NCBI RefSeq assembly: GCF_001949145.1
Contig: NW_019091398.1
Span: forward strand, 1,250,082 to 1,314,081
DNA from: Acanthaster planci
Lineage: Eukaryota; Echinodermata; Asteroidea; Valvatida; Acanthasteridae
Length of the DNA stretch: 64,000 nt
Direction of reading: 5' to 3'
The notes beneath the pieces were generated by a model. That model saw only the letters and a program-made list of their open reading frames with translations, was not told the DNA's origin and made no database searches. Of the stretch, positions 13,101-23,772 are shown piece by piece; the first letter of the stretch is position 1; every line of letters begins with the position of its first letter. The translations under genes were made by a program, and so were the position numbers.

Positions 13101-15961
13101 GATTATCGAATAATAAATTTCTTAAGAAAAAACTGATATTTCATCATTCTAGTATTTAAATATTGATGAGCAGAACGAGTATGGCTCTATTTCAGTGTGT
13201 TTTTATGCGGTTGATGTTACCTAATTTTTGTTCACCAAAACTGCTCCGTGTTTTAATTCAACAGAGATCCTAGGAGCCCTATTCTCAGTGTTAATCATTT
13301 GGGTCATGACGGGGGTGCTTATCTACTTTGGAGTCAAACGGGCAATGGCAGACCGTTTACAAATCGACTCCAACATCATGATCATTACAGCATCCATCGG
13401 GTTGGCAATCAACTTTGTGTAAGTTCAGCTTATTGTCGATGTTTAACTACGTGAAGATGAGTGCAAAGCTGTCAAACAAGAACCGCTAAGTAATGCATGC
13501 TTCTTTCAACACTGTAAAGCAAAGACAGGAAATTTGGCGACGGTGTGGGAACCATTGCTGATAACTCCACTTTCACAAAGTAATTTATTACATTTAATCT
13601 ACAGAGGAACAACCTATGAAAAATCAATCATTCTTCCGAATTTCTGTACACAACTGGGATTGCAGCCCCACTTATACGCCACATTTTAAATGCAACGATC
13701 ATACAGACTGTTGTAAAAGCGAAGCAAACTAAAACTCACACAGAGAACAACAAAACAGGAATAACAAGAAAACAACAACAAAAAACCACTATTAAAGAAC
13801 CAGGAACGGCTAACCAAGAACTGACGACCATTCTTCCTTTTACCCAATAGTTTGGGCTTCATACTAAATTTCACATGTGACGGTGGGAGCTGTAAGCCCA
13901 CTGTGGCTGCATTCGGAGCGACGGACACGGAACACCAGAGCGTGAATTTACGAGCTGCCACGCTCCACGTCATCGGTGATATCCTCCAAAGTCTCAGCAT
14001 TCTGATTGCAGCAATCATCCTTTATTTTCGTGTAAGAAATCTGAAGTATTTTTTATCATTTTGATCATAAGATGCCACATGGCACACGTGAGATGACTGT
14101 TCGATGTACAAGTAGATTTATACGAGAAGTCATTGCTTTGTAGTGATGACTCCACAGTCACGCGCACCCTACAGAGTATTTGAACTTGTGCGTGCACACT
14201 TTGGAAATTAATAAGGCAAAGGCTCGAAGTGCGCAAACTCAGTGCCGACTCGCCAGTACGGGGCTTGTTTTCGCAACCCTCGCCAGAAACATGTTTTTAA
14301 CGTCAATTCAATAGCTGGAATATGGCTTATCCTCTTCGCCAGATTAGTCTATTCCAAGTGGTTCCCACAGGGCAAAAAACAAACCCGTTACAGTAATACT
14401 TTATTTCACTCTTTTATCTTGAAACAGCCGGACCTGACCATCATTGATCCAATTCTTACCATCATATTCAGTGTGTTTGTGTTCCTAACCACATGCAGAC
14501 TGTTTCGAGATATCATATTGATACTCATGGAAGGTAAGTCTACAAGGGCTATCTGAAAACCAAACTGCAAATTCCTAGCACAAAATTTAGCCCACCGAAA
14601 CAAGTCATATCTTTCTTCTACATAGGCCTATAATATCTCAACGTTTGCTGCCACTTCGATCTCATTTGAATGAAACCACCGGCCCTTTGTATACAAAGGA
14701 TACTGTTACACTGTTGCCGACAATTTCGGTCGAATTCTTTACATAGATTACAAACAGCATCTGTTTTACATGTGTTATCAAGACCTCTAATGGGATTGGG
14801 AACGACGTTACATAATTTTTTCCCCATGTTTTTACAGCCAAGCCGCCCTCTATTGACTACGCTGATGCTCGTCGCCGATTGGTTGAGATTGACGGCGTAG
14901 AGGGCGTCCACTCTCTACGTATATGGTCTTTGACCAGTGGCGTTCACGTCATCACTGTCCACCTTGTTATTGGTAAGTTGCAAGATGGCCTTCGATATCC
15001 CGTGTCGAGTATCTTACCCTAAAATCCAAAAATCCTACAACTCAAAGCTGTCACTCCTCTCTTGCCCGAGGTCTACAAAATCAAATTACAGATGGTATCA
15101 GACCTACATGGTGTGGGGCGGCCTGAGTCTACGAGTGCAAGTGCCTCTTAATATCTGGCATGTCTGGTCATGATCTGGCGATCGTAGAGAACGTGGCACA
15201 GGTGATACCAAAATAAAAGTGCACGAGTTTCTCCATCAATCAAAACCGTCATGTTCTCCCCGTCTCTATTTAAAGTACCAGATATATCATTGCTTTTCGT
15301 TCAATTTATGATCTCGAAGACAAGGAAGTTAGCATACTTTGCCCATGGTCCGCACAAGAGCGTGAGACTCACGCAGTTCAGGCTACTGTCAAGCTCTCAG
15401 CCAACAAGGGATTTCTGACGCTGGTAAAATATTTAAAAAAATATGAAAACATACATAGCACAATCAAGAAACCTTGAAGTCTTTAGCGTGTGCAGCTTTT
15501 CTGTTGAAATTTAACGAATGCATTGGCAGTTAACCATCTACACCGCATTGGTGGCTCACCATAACTGTCTCAGATTACACCGTCTAGAATCTCAAATGAT
15601 TACGGAGCCGTTAGGGCTTTGCGATCTCTCATGTTCCGTCAACATTGCGGACTCTTATTCAAAATTGGCAGTCCCATGGTGTGATTCATTTAAATGCGCA
15701 TTGTCTGGTTCCCCACCAATCGTGAATCGTGAGGCACTAAAACGACCAGAATCACATGTATAATTATTATCTCCGACAAATCTCTCTGACCCTCCAGCTT
15801 CGCTGTACGATGGCGAGCCGGTCAACGCCCGCAGTATCTTGAAGGAGGCCCGCCACATCTTGGAGACCAAGTACGGCGTGCTGTACTCCACAGTGCAAGT
15901 TGAATACAGTGACGACGGAATGGCTTTCCTGTGCGCCCGGACTCCTGGCCCGTCTGATTAA
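7170..15961 (+). CDS. SLC30A2-like: Zinc transporter, SLC30A2/3/8 (ZnT) group, 7 coding exons
   Basis: Cation-diffusion-facilitator proton/zinc antiporter that moves Zn2+ out of the cytosol into vesicles. Exons: 7170-7362, 12736-12882, 13265-13418, 13851-14031, 14428-14533, 14838-14972, 15798-15961. Phases join to give 359 residues, close to ZnT8 (369). The start ACCATGG is a good Kozak context. Family marks: TDAAHMLVDF in TM2 and HVIGD in TM5 supply the four transport-site ligands (H80, D84, H204, D208 by my count). Also present are HGWHRAEILGALFSVL, LFRDIILILMEG at the end of TM6, a VHSLRIW beta-strand in the cytosolic domain, and the tail GPSD. Oddities: intron 1 starts with GC, not GT; the TM4-TM5 loop has a single histidine (H193) instead of a His-rich loop; accessory cytosolic Zn-site motifs are reduced. 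Exact orthology within ZnT2/3/4/8 cannot be set by eye. Confidence 0.93.
8190..8322 (-). repeat. Dispersed repeat, copy 1 (inverted relative to copy 2)
   Basis: Reading the minus strand, this segment (TGGTACGTTCCTGTATTTTT, then ATGCCACCACAGCCCCTCC, then CGGAAAATTGAAAATGGAAT) matches 10981-11125 on the plus strand closely. Both copies lie in intron 1 of the zinc transporter. A weaker partial copy begins near 8418. Confidence 0.85.
10304..10970. repeat. Long palindrome made of a TTGTTCAAATTG-type minisatellite
   Basis: Left arm about 10304-10475 is repeated as its reverse complement at about 10806-10970 with few mismatches, leaving a ~330-bp centre. The arms and centre are built of irregular ~20-bp units such as TTTTTATTGTTCAAATTG. 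The element ends ~10 bp before the dispersed repeat at 10981, so the two may be parts of one transposon. It lies inside intron 1 of the zinc transporter. Confidence 0.85.
10981..11125 (+). repeat. Dispersed repeat, copy 2
   Basis: Plus-strand copy of the repeat found in reverse at 8190-8322, including TGGTACGTTCCTGTATTTTT and TGGAATATTCCCATTCCTCG. It is probably a fragment of a larger transposable element. Reading frames through it are not genes. Confidence 0.85.
11529..11796. mobile_element. GC-rich palindromic MITE-like element (~268 bp)
   Basis: Terminal inverted repeats pair TATAGCGCCACGTAGCGGCG with CGCCTTCGGCGCTATA. Inside them, GGGCGCCATTTGAGCACGCG pairs with CGCTTGCTCAGATGGCGCCC, so nearly the whole element folds on itself. 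It is much more CpG-rich than its AT-rich surroundings in intron 1 of the zinc transporter. It has no coding capacity. Ends were set by where the pairing stops; TA at the ends hints at a TA target duplication. Confidence 0.75.
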
Positions 15962-17712
15962 TTCAGGCTCCAAGGTGCTCTATTGCAGTAAACCCTCAAG
16001 CGCCCTCTAATCGGACGTACGCGAACAGCAAAGCACGATCTCACGTGCGCTGCTATATGCACACGATTTTAAACTAACTGGGGTTCCGTGTACTTCATGT
16101 TAACAGTGAGTAGTAACCACAGCAAACAGCACGCTTACCTTGGAGGGAAAAAACATGCTCAACGTAGTGGCAACATTAGGCACGCGCAAGCTATTGACCA
16201 TGCCAAGCGTGGAACACGCACTCACAGTAAGCCAAGTTTTCTGCAACAGCAAGCCCGACTTTTCTGGCAAATGTTAGGCAGCGCCACGATATTGGGTTTG
16301 TCGTAGACCTTGTTTTAAGTAAAATAATCATCGACAAATGTTTATTCAGGAAAATATTACTTTTTGGACATTGTTTGCCAGCACTGTCACCTCAAATTGG
16401 TGTTTGACAAAGCAGAAGCCATCCTTGTCAAAGAAGAAAACAGTATGTTCTTTCCTGAAATATTCTACTACGCAGGTCAGTAAAATGCTCTTAAGTGGTA
16501 GGCTTAGCCCTTAAGAAGGGATGGCATCCAAAGTACAACCATGTTCCTAGCTCTATGGTACAACTAGAAAATTTCGTGACTGCGACCAAACTCAGTACAG
16601 TGGGTCAGCTTCTTTCTGCATGCTTAACTTTTTCTCCTAATTTGTTTTCGACGTTCTTTTTGACAGCTGTCATCAAAATTGAGGCATGATGTGCATGCAA
16701 AATTGATTGACATCATTTTATTTATTACGCCATTCTAACTAACACATTATCAATTTGGTGCCAAATATTTTTTTGTACTTACAGTTAAGCTTAAGCTTGA
16801 CAGTTAAGCAAGTTCCCCAAACCTTCAAGTAAAATAAATTAATGTAAGTAATGTAGCAAGTTCCCAAAATCTTCAAGTAAAATAAATTAATGTAAATATG
16901 TACATGTATGTAGCTCCTGTTTTGAAGTTTCAATGTTAGTCAGGTAAGACTCCTGTTGACACTGCATGCATTTGGCATTATTCTTGGCTGCTGTTAATGA
17001 CCATGTGCCGGAAATTGGGGGGAGTGGAATTATGTGTGTGTGGGGGGGGGGTGAATTGCCCGGCTGAGGAATTTCGAAAAGTGGTGGTGATGGTCGTGTG
17101 TGCCAGGGGAGGGGAGGGTGCCGAAACCACGTGGGCAGTGTTCCTCTGTTTGACGAAACAGAGTTAAGCCCATGCGAACGGCAGCCAGATTACTGCTCTT
17201 CCACCTGAGAAAGAGTGAGACAATAATACCAATTTTAAGGCCCTGAAATATTGTGCTGAAGTTTAAAGACGATTTTGGTGTTTTTGTGCATTGTGTTTTT
17301 GTGCTTTTTCAAACGGTAGAGATTAATTACTTTGGAAAACATTACGCCAATTTTCATTGCGGCCATGAGCAGACGGGTGTGTTTACGGGCATCTCATAAA
17401 TTTTGACCTCAAAATACAAATTATATTCTTCAAACTCTTCAGCAAAGATAGCCAGAGTAATAACACAGGAAGCAAACTTTGTCACTTATCAAAATACGCA
17501 TATAAATGATTTACCGCGTAACATGCAGGTGTTCCACAATGTGGTTCGTAAGTGACTTCGTTATACACGCGGACGCGCCCCGATTTGCAGGCTCCCATTG
17601 GACGATCGCTAAAGTTGCGCGTTAACTTCCGGTTCCATGTAAACGGTGATCAATGCATGCAACTCTACGTGCAGTGCATGTGCAGTGGTTTAAACTGAAT
17701 TGACGTCACGTC
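15962..17712. other. 3' flank of the zinc transporter
   Basis: Contains the probable 3' UTR; the first AATAAA hexamer I see is at 16833-16838 inside a tandem repeat. A poly-G tract lies near 17042-17050. No gene is recognised. Confidence 0.35.
16806..16908. repeat. Two-copy direct repeat, ~50-bp unit
   Basis: The unit AGCAAGTTCCC followed by CTTCAAGTAAAATAAATTAA occurs twice in tandem with minor differences. Each copy carries an AATAAA hexamer. Confidence 0.75.
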
Positions 17713-17878
17713 ATAAACCGGATAGTGCGTCACCAAGAGTTTGGAACACGGTGACTCTTTCCAAACGCACATTGCCATTCGACGCGTATGGACTATGGTC
17801 AACCCATTCAAAAGAACACTGTGTACGGTGGTCACCGCGTTTCAAACTCTTAGCGGCGTACTATGTGAAACGCCCGTA
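17713..17878. mobile_element. MITE family A, copy 1 (most diverged)
   Basis: A palindromic element. The left end contains GTGCGTCACCAAGAGTTTGG and the right end reads CAAACTCTTAGCGGCG, then ACTATGTGAAACGCCCGTA. The right end matches the ends of the copies at 23607 and 57925. The left arm is degraded. No coding capacity. Confidence 0.7.
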
Positions 17879-18904
17879 CGAACGACCTCATCAAGTCATT
17901 TACAACCGCCATTATTTAAGTACACAGCAAATGGTCAGTACGATGGGTAAATGATACTATTTTCATCGGACTGGTCGACAGCCAAGACATCAAAATAAAA
18001 GCTAAGTTTGCTGTTTGACATTCTGTGCTTGCCTTAATTCATTTCTCATCTCATTCACGATGTTTACCTTCAACGGTACTGCTAATATTATAAGCTGTAG
18101 CCTAGCTTTTATCTTATGAGCGTAAATCTTTACAGCCTTATCTACATTGTTTATTTCACTTACTGAACGTGAGGCAATAAAATGTTCACGTAATAACGTT
18201 ACGAATACCTCTCATGAACGCTGAAGAAGTTACTGCTACAAATAATGAATAACAATAGTTAGTAAGGCTACGGTAGAAGTCAAAGAAAGCCACCCCCAGG
18301 TTCGTATTGTTACAAGGAATAATTATAACCAATGTCTTAAAGATGACTTTGTTCGAAAAACCAATGTTTCAAAGGCGACGCAGTACATATTAAACAGTAC
18401 TGGAAATCTGAGCTCCATGAGCGAACGCCAAGAGTCAACTATACGCATGCGTGTACATTTTTGCTCGGGTATCGCGTAGAATTTACACAAAATGAGTACA
18501 TGTATCCGGCAATAGGGTTTCCGCATGCTAACCTTTAGAAGAGTTTGCCATCTTGAATCGAAAAAGAGGCCGTCCTTGTAAAGCATCTCTGTGTACAGCT
18601 CCAAATCACGGGCAAGAAGTCATGATACCTTATTGTTTAAATGAACAGTGTTTTTAAAGTGAGGCTACAAAGAAACAATCAGGCTCCTCCCTATCTCAGA
18701 GTTGAATACATGAAGCAGATTCGTGGAGCACGACCCAAATGGCCATCACATATATAGAGCCAACGCACTAAGCGTGAACGCCGACAATGGTGTTTAAATG
18801 TCAGTCTCACCTCTCTCCTTGTAACTGGTGAGGGGTACTTGTGCACGAAACCATACATAATTATATAGATGCTGGTTTCCTTACCAATTAAAGGGTCCTC
18901 CAAC
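17879..18904. other. Gene-free spacer between the zinc transporter and the first GPCR
   Basis: No exon, RNA gene or repeat boundary is seen. The part near 18905 should include the 3' UTR of the minus-strand GPCR. Confidence 0.35.
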
Positions 18905-19906
18905 CTACCGACGTCGTGCTGCATGCGCTAGTTGCTGACACCTGATGACTCGACAGCAGGCTTTTCTGATATTTCTGTTCATCCAGGCATAGATTACTGG
19001 ATCAACGGCCGGCGTTAACGACAGGATGAACACCCCAAGCCGTGCCCCTCGAAAAACAACCGGATTGTACATACCGATCACGGAAATGACGGATATTGGC
19101 ACATACGAAAGCAGGTAGACGAGCGTCACAATCACTGACATCTTGATGAGTCGGATCTCTTCTTTTGTGACAGACCGGGAAGCCGAAGACCTTGGGTGTG
19201 GACCACGACGTGGCAATGCTGTCTCGGCCAAGGCGACGGGTACCATTGCGGTTGGTCTAAGAAACTGTCGCCCGCTCGCCTGCACCACACGGAATATCCG
19301 GTAGTACTGCACAGGTATCACGATCATGCCGGTCACAACTGTTATGCTCGAGATCACAGTAACAATGAGACGGGAACCAGGGTCAACGTTGGTAATACAG
19401 AAGGAAAAGAGGGGCTGGTATTGAGACTCAAACTTAACGTGAAAGATGACAGCTACCGCGACAGCAAGAAACCACGTAGATAGCAGAACGAAGGCAATTG
19501 GTTTCCTCCCACAGTATTTGTCGTAAACAGCGGGTGATTTTCCCACGAGAAGGTACCTGTTGATCGCAAGAGCGCAGTGGTTGATCAGAGACACGTGCCA
19601 CAATAGGGCTGAGAAATGGGCGCTGAATCGACAAAGGATCGGGTCTAGGGCCTCGGGCCACTTCCCTGCCAGGACAGCCACGGCGTAAAAGGGCAAGAAG
19701 ACGATGGACAACAGGAGGTTGACCAGACTGTGATTACACACGAAGGCGTTGTGGGAGGTCCGGAGCTTGGACGTGGTCACAATCAAGATGATGACCAGAA
19801 GATTGCCGGTGATACCCAAGACATCAGTGACAATAACCGCTGTACCATGAAGCACGCGCAATGGCCCGGGCAAATGACCCACAATGTACCCAGCTGAATT
19901 TTCCAT
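18905..19906 (-). CDS. Intronless class A (rhodopsin-family) GPCR, diverged copy
   Basis: Seven-transmembrane receptor, 334 residues from the chosen start. I chose the second in-frame ATG (MENSAGYI) over one 8 codons upstream because it aligns with the start of the paralogue at 21296. Marks: GNLLVIILI in TM1; a Cys at the top of TM3 (ILCRF); AINRYLLV at the end of TM3, so NRY instead of DRY; SYVP in TM6; DPVIYAW in TM7 instead of NPxxY; then a helix-8 region with paired cysteines (KACCRVIRC), typical palmitoylation sites. The conserved TM2 aspartate is replaced by Asn (HSLVNLLLS). The NRY motif and overall pattern recall the Moody/Tre1, GPR84 and melatonin-receptor neighbourhood of class A. 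The ligand is unknown. It sits head-to-head with its paralogue, 1.4 kb apart. Confidence 0.88.
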   Translation of the reverse strand: MENSAGYIVGHLPGPLRVLHGTAVIVTDVLGITGNLLVIILIVTTSKLRTSHNAFVCNHSLVNLLLSIVFLPFYAVAVLAGKWPEALDPILCRFSAHFSALLWHVSLINHCALAINRYLLVGKSPAVYDKYCGRKPIAFVLLSTWFLAVAVAVIFHVKFESQYQPLFSFCITNVDPGSRLIVTVISSITVVTGMIVIPVQYYRIFRVVQASGRQFLRPTAMVPVALAETALPRRGPHPRSSASRSVTKEEIRLIKMSVIVTLVYLLSYVPISVISVIGMYNPVVFRGARLGVFILSLTPAVDPVIYAWMNRNIRKACCRVIRCQQLAHAARRR

Positions 19907-21295
19907 GCTGCAGGGATATCGCCCCTGCACTTTTCCTAGCAGCTGGTTGACGAATTATGGCAGCCTGAATTTGTTAGTTTACTTGATTCCTTATACACCC
20001 ACGATGCAAAACTCCACAGATTACTCGCTGATGTTCGTTAATGTCTATCCCGTGCACAGACTAATGAAGCGGCGTTCTTCCTGACATCGTACCGGCCGCT
20101 TAATTTCGCTGACGTAATTAATCAGGTTGAAAATGACAGATTAAATGCGACAGGAGTTCCTCCACGTCACCCAATCTGTCGCTAATGACGTCTGTACAAG
20201 ATATTGAGAACACCAATTGCTCCCTTTGAGCGATAAACCTCTAACGAAAGACAATGGGCACAGTGCTACCGTACGTTTTCCGAAAATCTTACTCTCCCCA
20301 ATGGAACTTTCAAGGAGCAAAATCATCAAGAAGCGTGGTCTACAGTAGTCTTGATGTGAAATCTACCGGTTCCAAAATACTTAGGCCAATGACTTCGTAG
20401 ACGATCACAGGGTCACTGAGCGGAGTTGGTTCATTTGTTTCTGGGTGTCACCACTCTTGTCAACTCAGTACAAAGTGGACAGCTCGAAATTACCAGGACG
20501 GCGATCCTTAATCAGAGTCGAACTTTAATAGCACAGAAAATCACCAATTTGATGCGCAAATGCTTACCACTGTAGGCCTAAATGTACATCAATCAGCGAA
20601 CGCTTCTCCCCGCAGAAATATACGACATATGCTCCGCCCAAAAAAATCTGAGAGCATACGACTCAGATACTCATTAATTTAGACAGATCCTGTGAAACTT
20701 TAACAGAGCGCGGAAGTGCGTTTCTTCTCAAGTTAAGAAACAACCACAGACACCAGCTACGTATACGAGGACGACGTAGTAAAATCTTTTGACTTTTTAA
20801 CTGCGGCGAGCTCCCTCCCATTTAAATAGGCAAGAAAAAATCTTGGTATGAAGTTTTTGCCGACTATTTGGCGACGGATGACGGATATGTACAACTTGTA
20901 ACATTTCTTTAATCAAGTACATGTATTTTCTTTCTGGAGCTTCATCGATCGCTCAATAATGCCCTACTTTGGTGACTGCTATTAACGGGAAGGATTCATG
21001 TCCCTTTGATATCACCAACGCTGTGCATTTTGTTAGGCGGTCTTCCCAAACGTATTACAAGTTGTCCAACCAGTGCACTGTGAACACAATCTGCTCAGTT
21101 TGTCTAGATAGGATAAAGCTGTGTTGCACACAAATATCATGAAAGAGTTCCAAATGTTCACATACCAGCGTGAAACAATCCAGATGCGATTAACAGTCTA
21201 GAGGACTCAGTCGTTCTGTGCCTGAACTACTCTGAAAGTCGCAGATTGAGTTACAAACCGACAACTGGACGTTTAATTCAAATAACCCAACTGCC
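19907..21295. promoter_or_regulatory. Shared upstream region of two divergent GPCR genes
   Basis: 1.39 kb separates the two GPCR start codons, so the promoters of both genes must lie in or near it unless there are distant 5' exons. No specific element could be assigned by eye. Confidence 0.4.
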
Positions 21296-22360
21296 ATGGA
21301 GGCTAACAGTACCATTCTCCCAGTCAGCCATCTGTCTGTTCCACTTCGTGCGCTTCATGGCACGACGGTCATAATCGCCGACATCTTAGGTATCATCGGG
21401 AATCTTCTTGTTATCATATCCATTGCCAAGACGCCTGAGCTCCACACTTCCCATAACGCCTTCGTGCTCAACCTCAGTATGTCGGACCTCCTGCTGTCCG
21501 TCTTCACTGTCCCCTTTTACGTCCTAGCCATCCTTGCCGAGGGCTGGCCTCTCAGTTCCAAGGTGTGTCGGTTCAAAGCCAAATTCTCCCTAATTCTCTG
21601 GGAGGTGTCTTTACTTACCTTGGCCGCCGTTGCCACCAACCGTTATTTCCTTGTGGCCAAGTCCTCTGGAACTTACAGCCGCTTCTGCAGCCGCAAACAG
21701 ATAATCTTTGCTGTGCTCGTCTTCTGGCTGGAAAGTCTGCTGGTGGCGTTGTTCTCGGAGTTCGCCATTGAGGTGGATATCCAGTACTTGCCAGCTTTCT
21801 CATGCTGCGTTTTCAATCCGTTGGACCCCACCACTTACTACTTCGTTATGGTGTTTATCTGCATCTTTGTGGTGTCTGTGTTGATCATTGTCCCCGTGCA
21901 GTATTTTCGTGTACTGCTAGTGATCCGGGCCAGTGGACGACGCGTCGGCCGGGCCGTATCGACGGGACCCTGTACGAACGATCAACATCAACTCTCTTGC
22001 CAAAATAGACCCAATGCCTCCGGCATCACTAAAGATGAAATCAGACTCCTCAAAATGTTCGTACTTCTTTCGTTTTTCCATGTTATCTCATACATTCCCA
22101 TATCCATCGTCTACTTGTTCGGCGTAACTTCCCCCATGCTCTTCCAAGGAGCACGCTTCGGAATGTTCATACTGTCCACAACAGTGGCTATCAACCCGAT
22201 TCTCTATGCGTGGATGAACCAAAAAATAAGACATGCCTGCTGTCGACTGTTGAAAAGCAAGAAACGGGTTTTTAATCTGACGCTGGGAAGGCAGATGGAA
22301 CAGGCACAGTACTGGTTAACTAACTCCTGTCAGGATTTTTGTCGTCGGACCAACGACTGA
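21296..22360 (+). CDS. Intronless class A (rhodopsin-family) GPCR, canonical copy
   Basis: Seven-transmembrane receptor of 354 residues and clear paralogue of the minus-strand gene at 18905-19906; the N-terminal halves align without gaps from PLRALHGTTVI onward. Marks: N-glycosylation sequon NST near the N-terminus; GNLLVIISI in TM1; LSMSDLLLS in TM2 with the conserved Asp; Cys in VCRF before TM3; ATNRYFLV at the end of TM3 (NRY instead of DRY); SYIP in TM6; INPILYAW in TM7, a normal NPxxY; HACCRLLKSK after TM7. The third intracellular loop holds a short Cys/Asn-rich stretch. As in the sister gene, the nearest families by motif are Moody/Tre1, GPR84 and melatonin-type receptors. The ligand cannot be inferred. 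Confidence 0.9.
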   Translation: MEANSTILPVSHLSVPLRALHGTTVIIADILGIIGNLLVIISIAKTPELHTSHNAFVLNLSMSDLLLSVFTVPFYVLAILAEGWPLSSKVCRFKAKFSLILWEVSLLTLAAVATNRYFLVAKSSGTYSRFCSRKQIIFAVLVFWLESLLVALFSEFAIEVDIQYLPAFSCCVFNPLDPTTYYFVMVFICIFVVSVLIIVPVQYFRVLLVIRASGRRVGRAVSTGPCTNDQHQLSCQNRPNASGITKDEIRLLKMFVLLSFFHVISYIPISIVYLFGVTSPMLFQGARFGMFILSTTVAINPILYAWMNQKIRHACCRLLKSKKRVFNLTLGRQMEQAQYWLTNSCQDFCRRTND

Positions 22361-22726
22361 GACCTGCGCTTCACAGACGTGAAGGACTTCCATCTTATTC
22401 ATTCCTAAGTTCACAGATGTACAGAGTGACTTACACTCACCATCCTTGAATCGAAACTAGTCAATGTTTAATTCTTCTGAAAGCCCCTTCGTAAAACACC
22501 ATCGAGAAGTTGCACGGAAGCGCGACATTGAGGACGCCAGGCGGACTCTGTGCATTAGGCCCTATTGATACGGCCTTTACGGCAAACTCGGTACCTTAAC
22601 CCTAACAGTCCCAAATCCTCCTATTTCAATACGATTTTACATACACCCTGGGGGTTAGGTTTTAATGAACATCAAGGTCTCTGAACGAACAACCGCATAA
22701 CTCCGTCATGTGGAGCACTCTAAACG

Positions 22727-22814
22727 CTGCGGCTCGGACATTAGTAGCGTCCATTCCCCTGAGTCAGTCTTAAACGCACGTTTAAGACCGGCCAAGCACA
22801 TATCTATTCCCTTA
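22727..22814. repeat. Dispersed repeat B, copy 1
   Basis: About 88 bp closely matching 47327-47413: CTGCGGCTCGG, CATTAGT, CCATT, CCTGAG, then TCTTAAACGCACG, TTAAGACCGG, CACAT and ATTCCCTTAT. It includes a small hairpin (TCTTAAAC...GTTTAAGA). Probably a terminal fragment of a transposon. Confidence 0.8.
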
Positions 22815-22901
22815 TCAACGGATCCTACTCACTGGTGCATGCATGTAATGTCTTGTAAACTTTAAAAGCAGACTCAAACAAAATGTCGTAAATGTTAATT
22901 A

Positions 22902-23229
22902 CGGGTTTTGCTAGTACCTGACGTATATTCATAAACACTGTATACATGTACTCGGTGCTTGGCTGACAGCTCGCCAAAAAATTCACGAGCTTACCTCTTG
23001 CTCATTAGTGCAGACGTCTTAACCACTCCGAGTCAGACGAGGGTCCGAGTCAGACCATGGTGGAAGAAACACATAGCAGCGGGTACTGCAAAGTATTTCA
23101 AAATGCACTTTACGCTGGGGAGATGTTAATTTTAAGCTTGTAAAGTCTATCACAAGCTCTTAGACAAGCACAGAGTGTTACATACAGTGTTTATGAATCT
23201 ACGTTTGGTACGGGCAAAACCCGTAACTG
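22902..23229. mobile_element. Palindromic element with ~45-bp imperfect inverted ends
   Basis: TTACGGGTTTTGC followed by ATTCATAAACACTGTA at the left is mirrored by TACAGTGTTTATGAAT followed by GCAAAACCCGTAA at the right, about 330 bp end to end. There is no ORF. It is probably a MITE or solo remnant. Confidence 0.7.
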
Positions 23230-23606
23230 AAAAACTTACATCTCGTCTTGAAATGTCGTAAATTCAGGTATTGTGAAAGTTATGGTAAAAAAAACAGTTT
23301 AGTGGAAAATCACATCATTTCAATTTGATGTAAATGTATTTAATTGTATAAACACACTTTACCAATACAAGTCTACGGGCTTCTTGTTAGTTATTGTTTA
23401 ATAAAGGCTCCTCTTTGGCAGTATATATATATGTAGGCTATTAAGTGGCATTTCTGCTTTTGTCATACGGCATCAATTCTGAAACTGTAAATAAAATAAA
23501 TAAAACAATAAGCAAAACCAAAACAAAAACCTACGACAAAATATACCGGACCTACACTTACGCGAATGAAACACATGCATTCATTATTCCTTAATGTCCA
23601 AGACAG

Positions 23607-23772
23607 GCAATTCATAATATTGCGCCGCCAAGAGTTTGCAACGCGTTGACCAATCACAGTGCGTGAAATCTGTCGACCCTTTCTAAAGCGCATTCGGGAG
23701 ACAGATTTCGCGCACTGTGATTAGTCAACGCATTGCAAACTCTTGGAGGCGCACTATTGTGAAACGACCGTA
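23607..23772. mobile_element. MITE family A, copy 2
   Basis: Near-complete palindrome. TTGCGCCGCCAAGAGTTTGC at the left pairs with GCAAACTCTTGGAGGCGCAC, then TATTGTGAAACGACCGTA, at the right. Inner arms CAATCACAGTGCG and CGCACTGTGATT also pair. Shared with the copies at 17713 and 57925. Confidence 0.85.
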
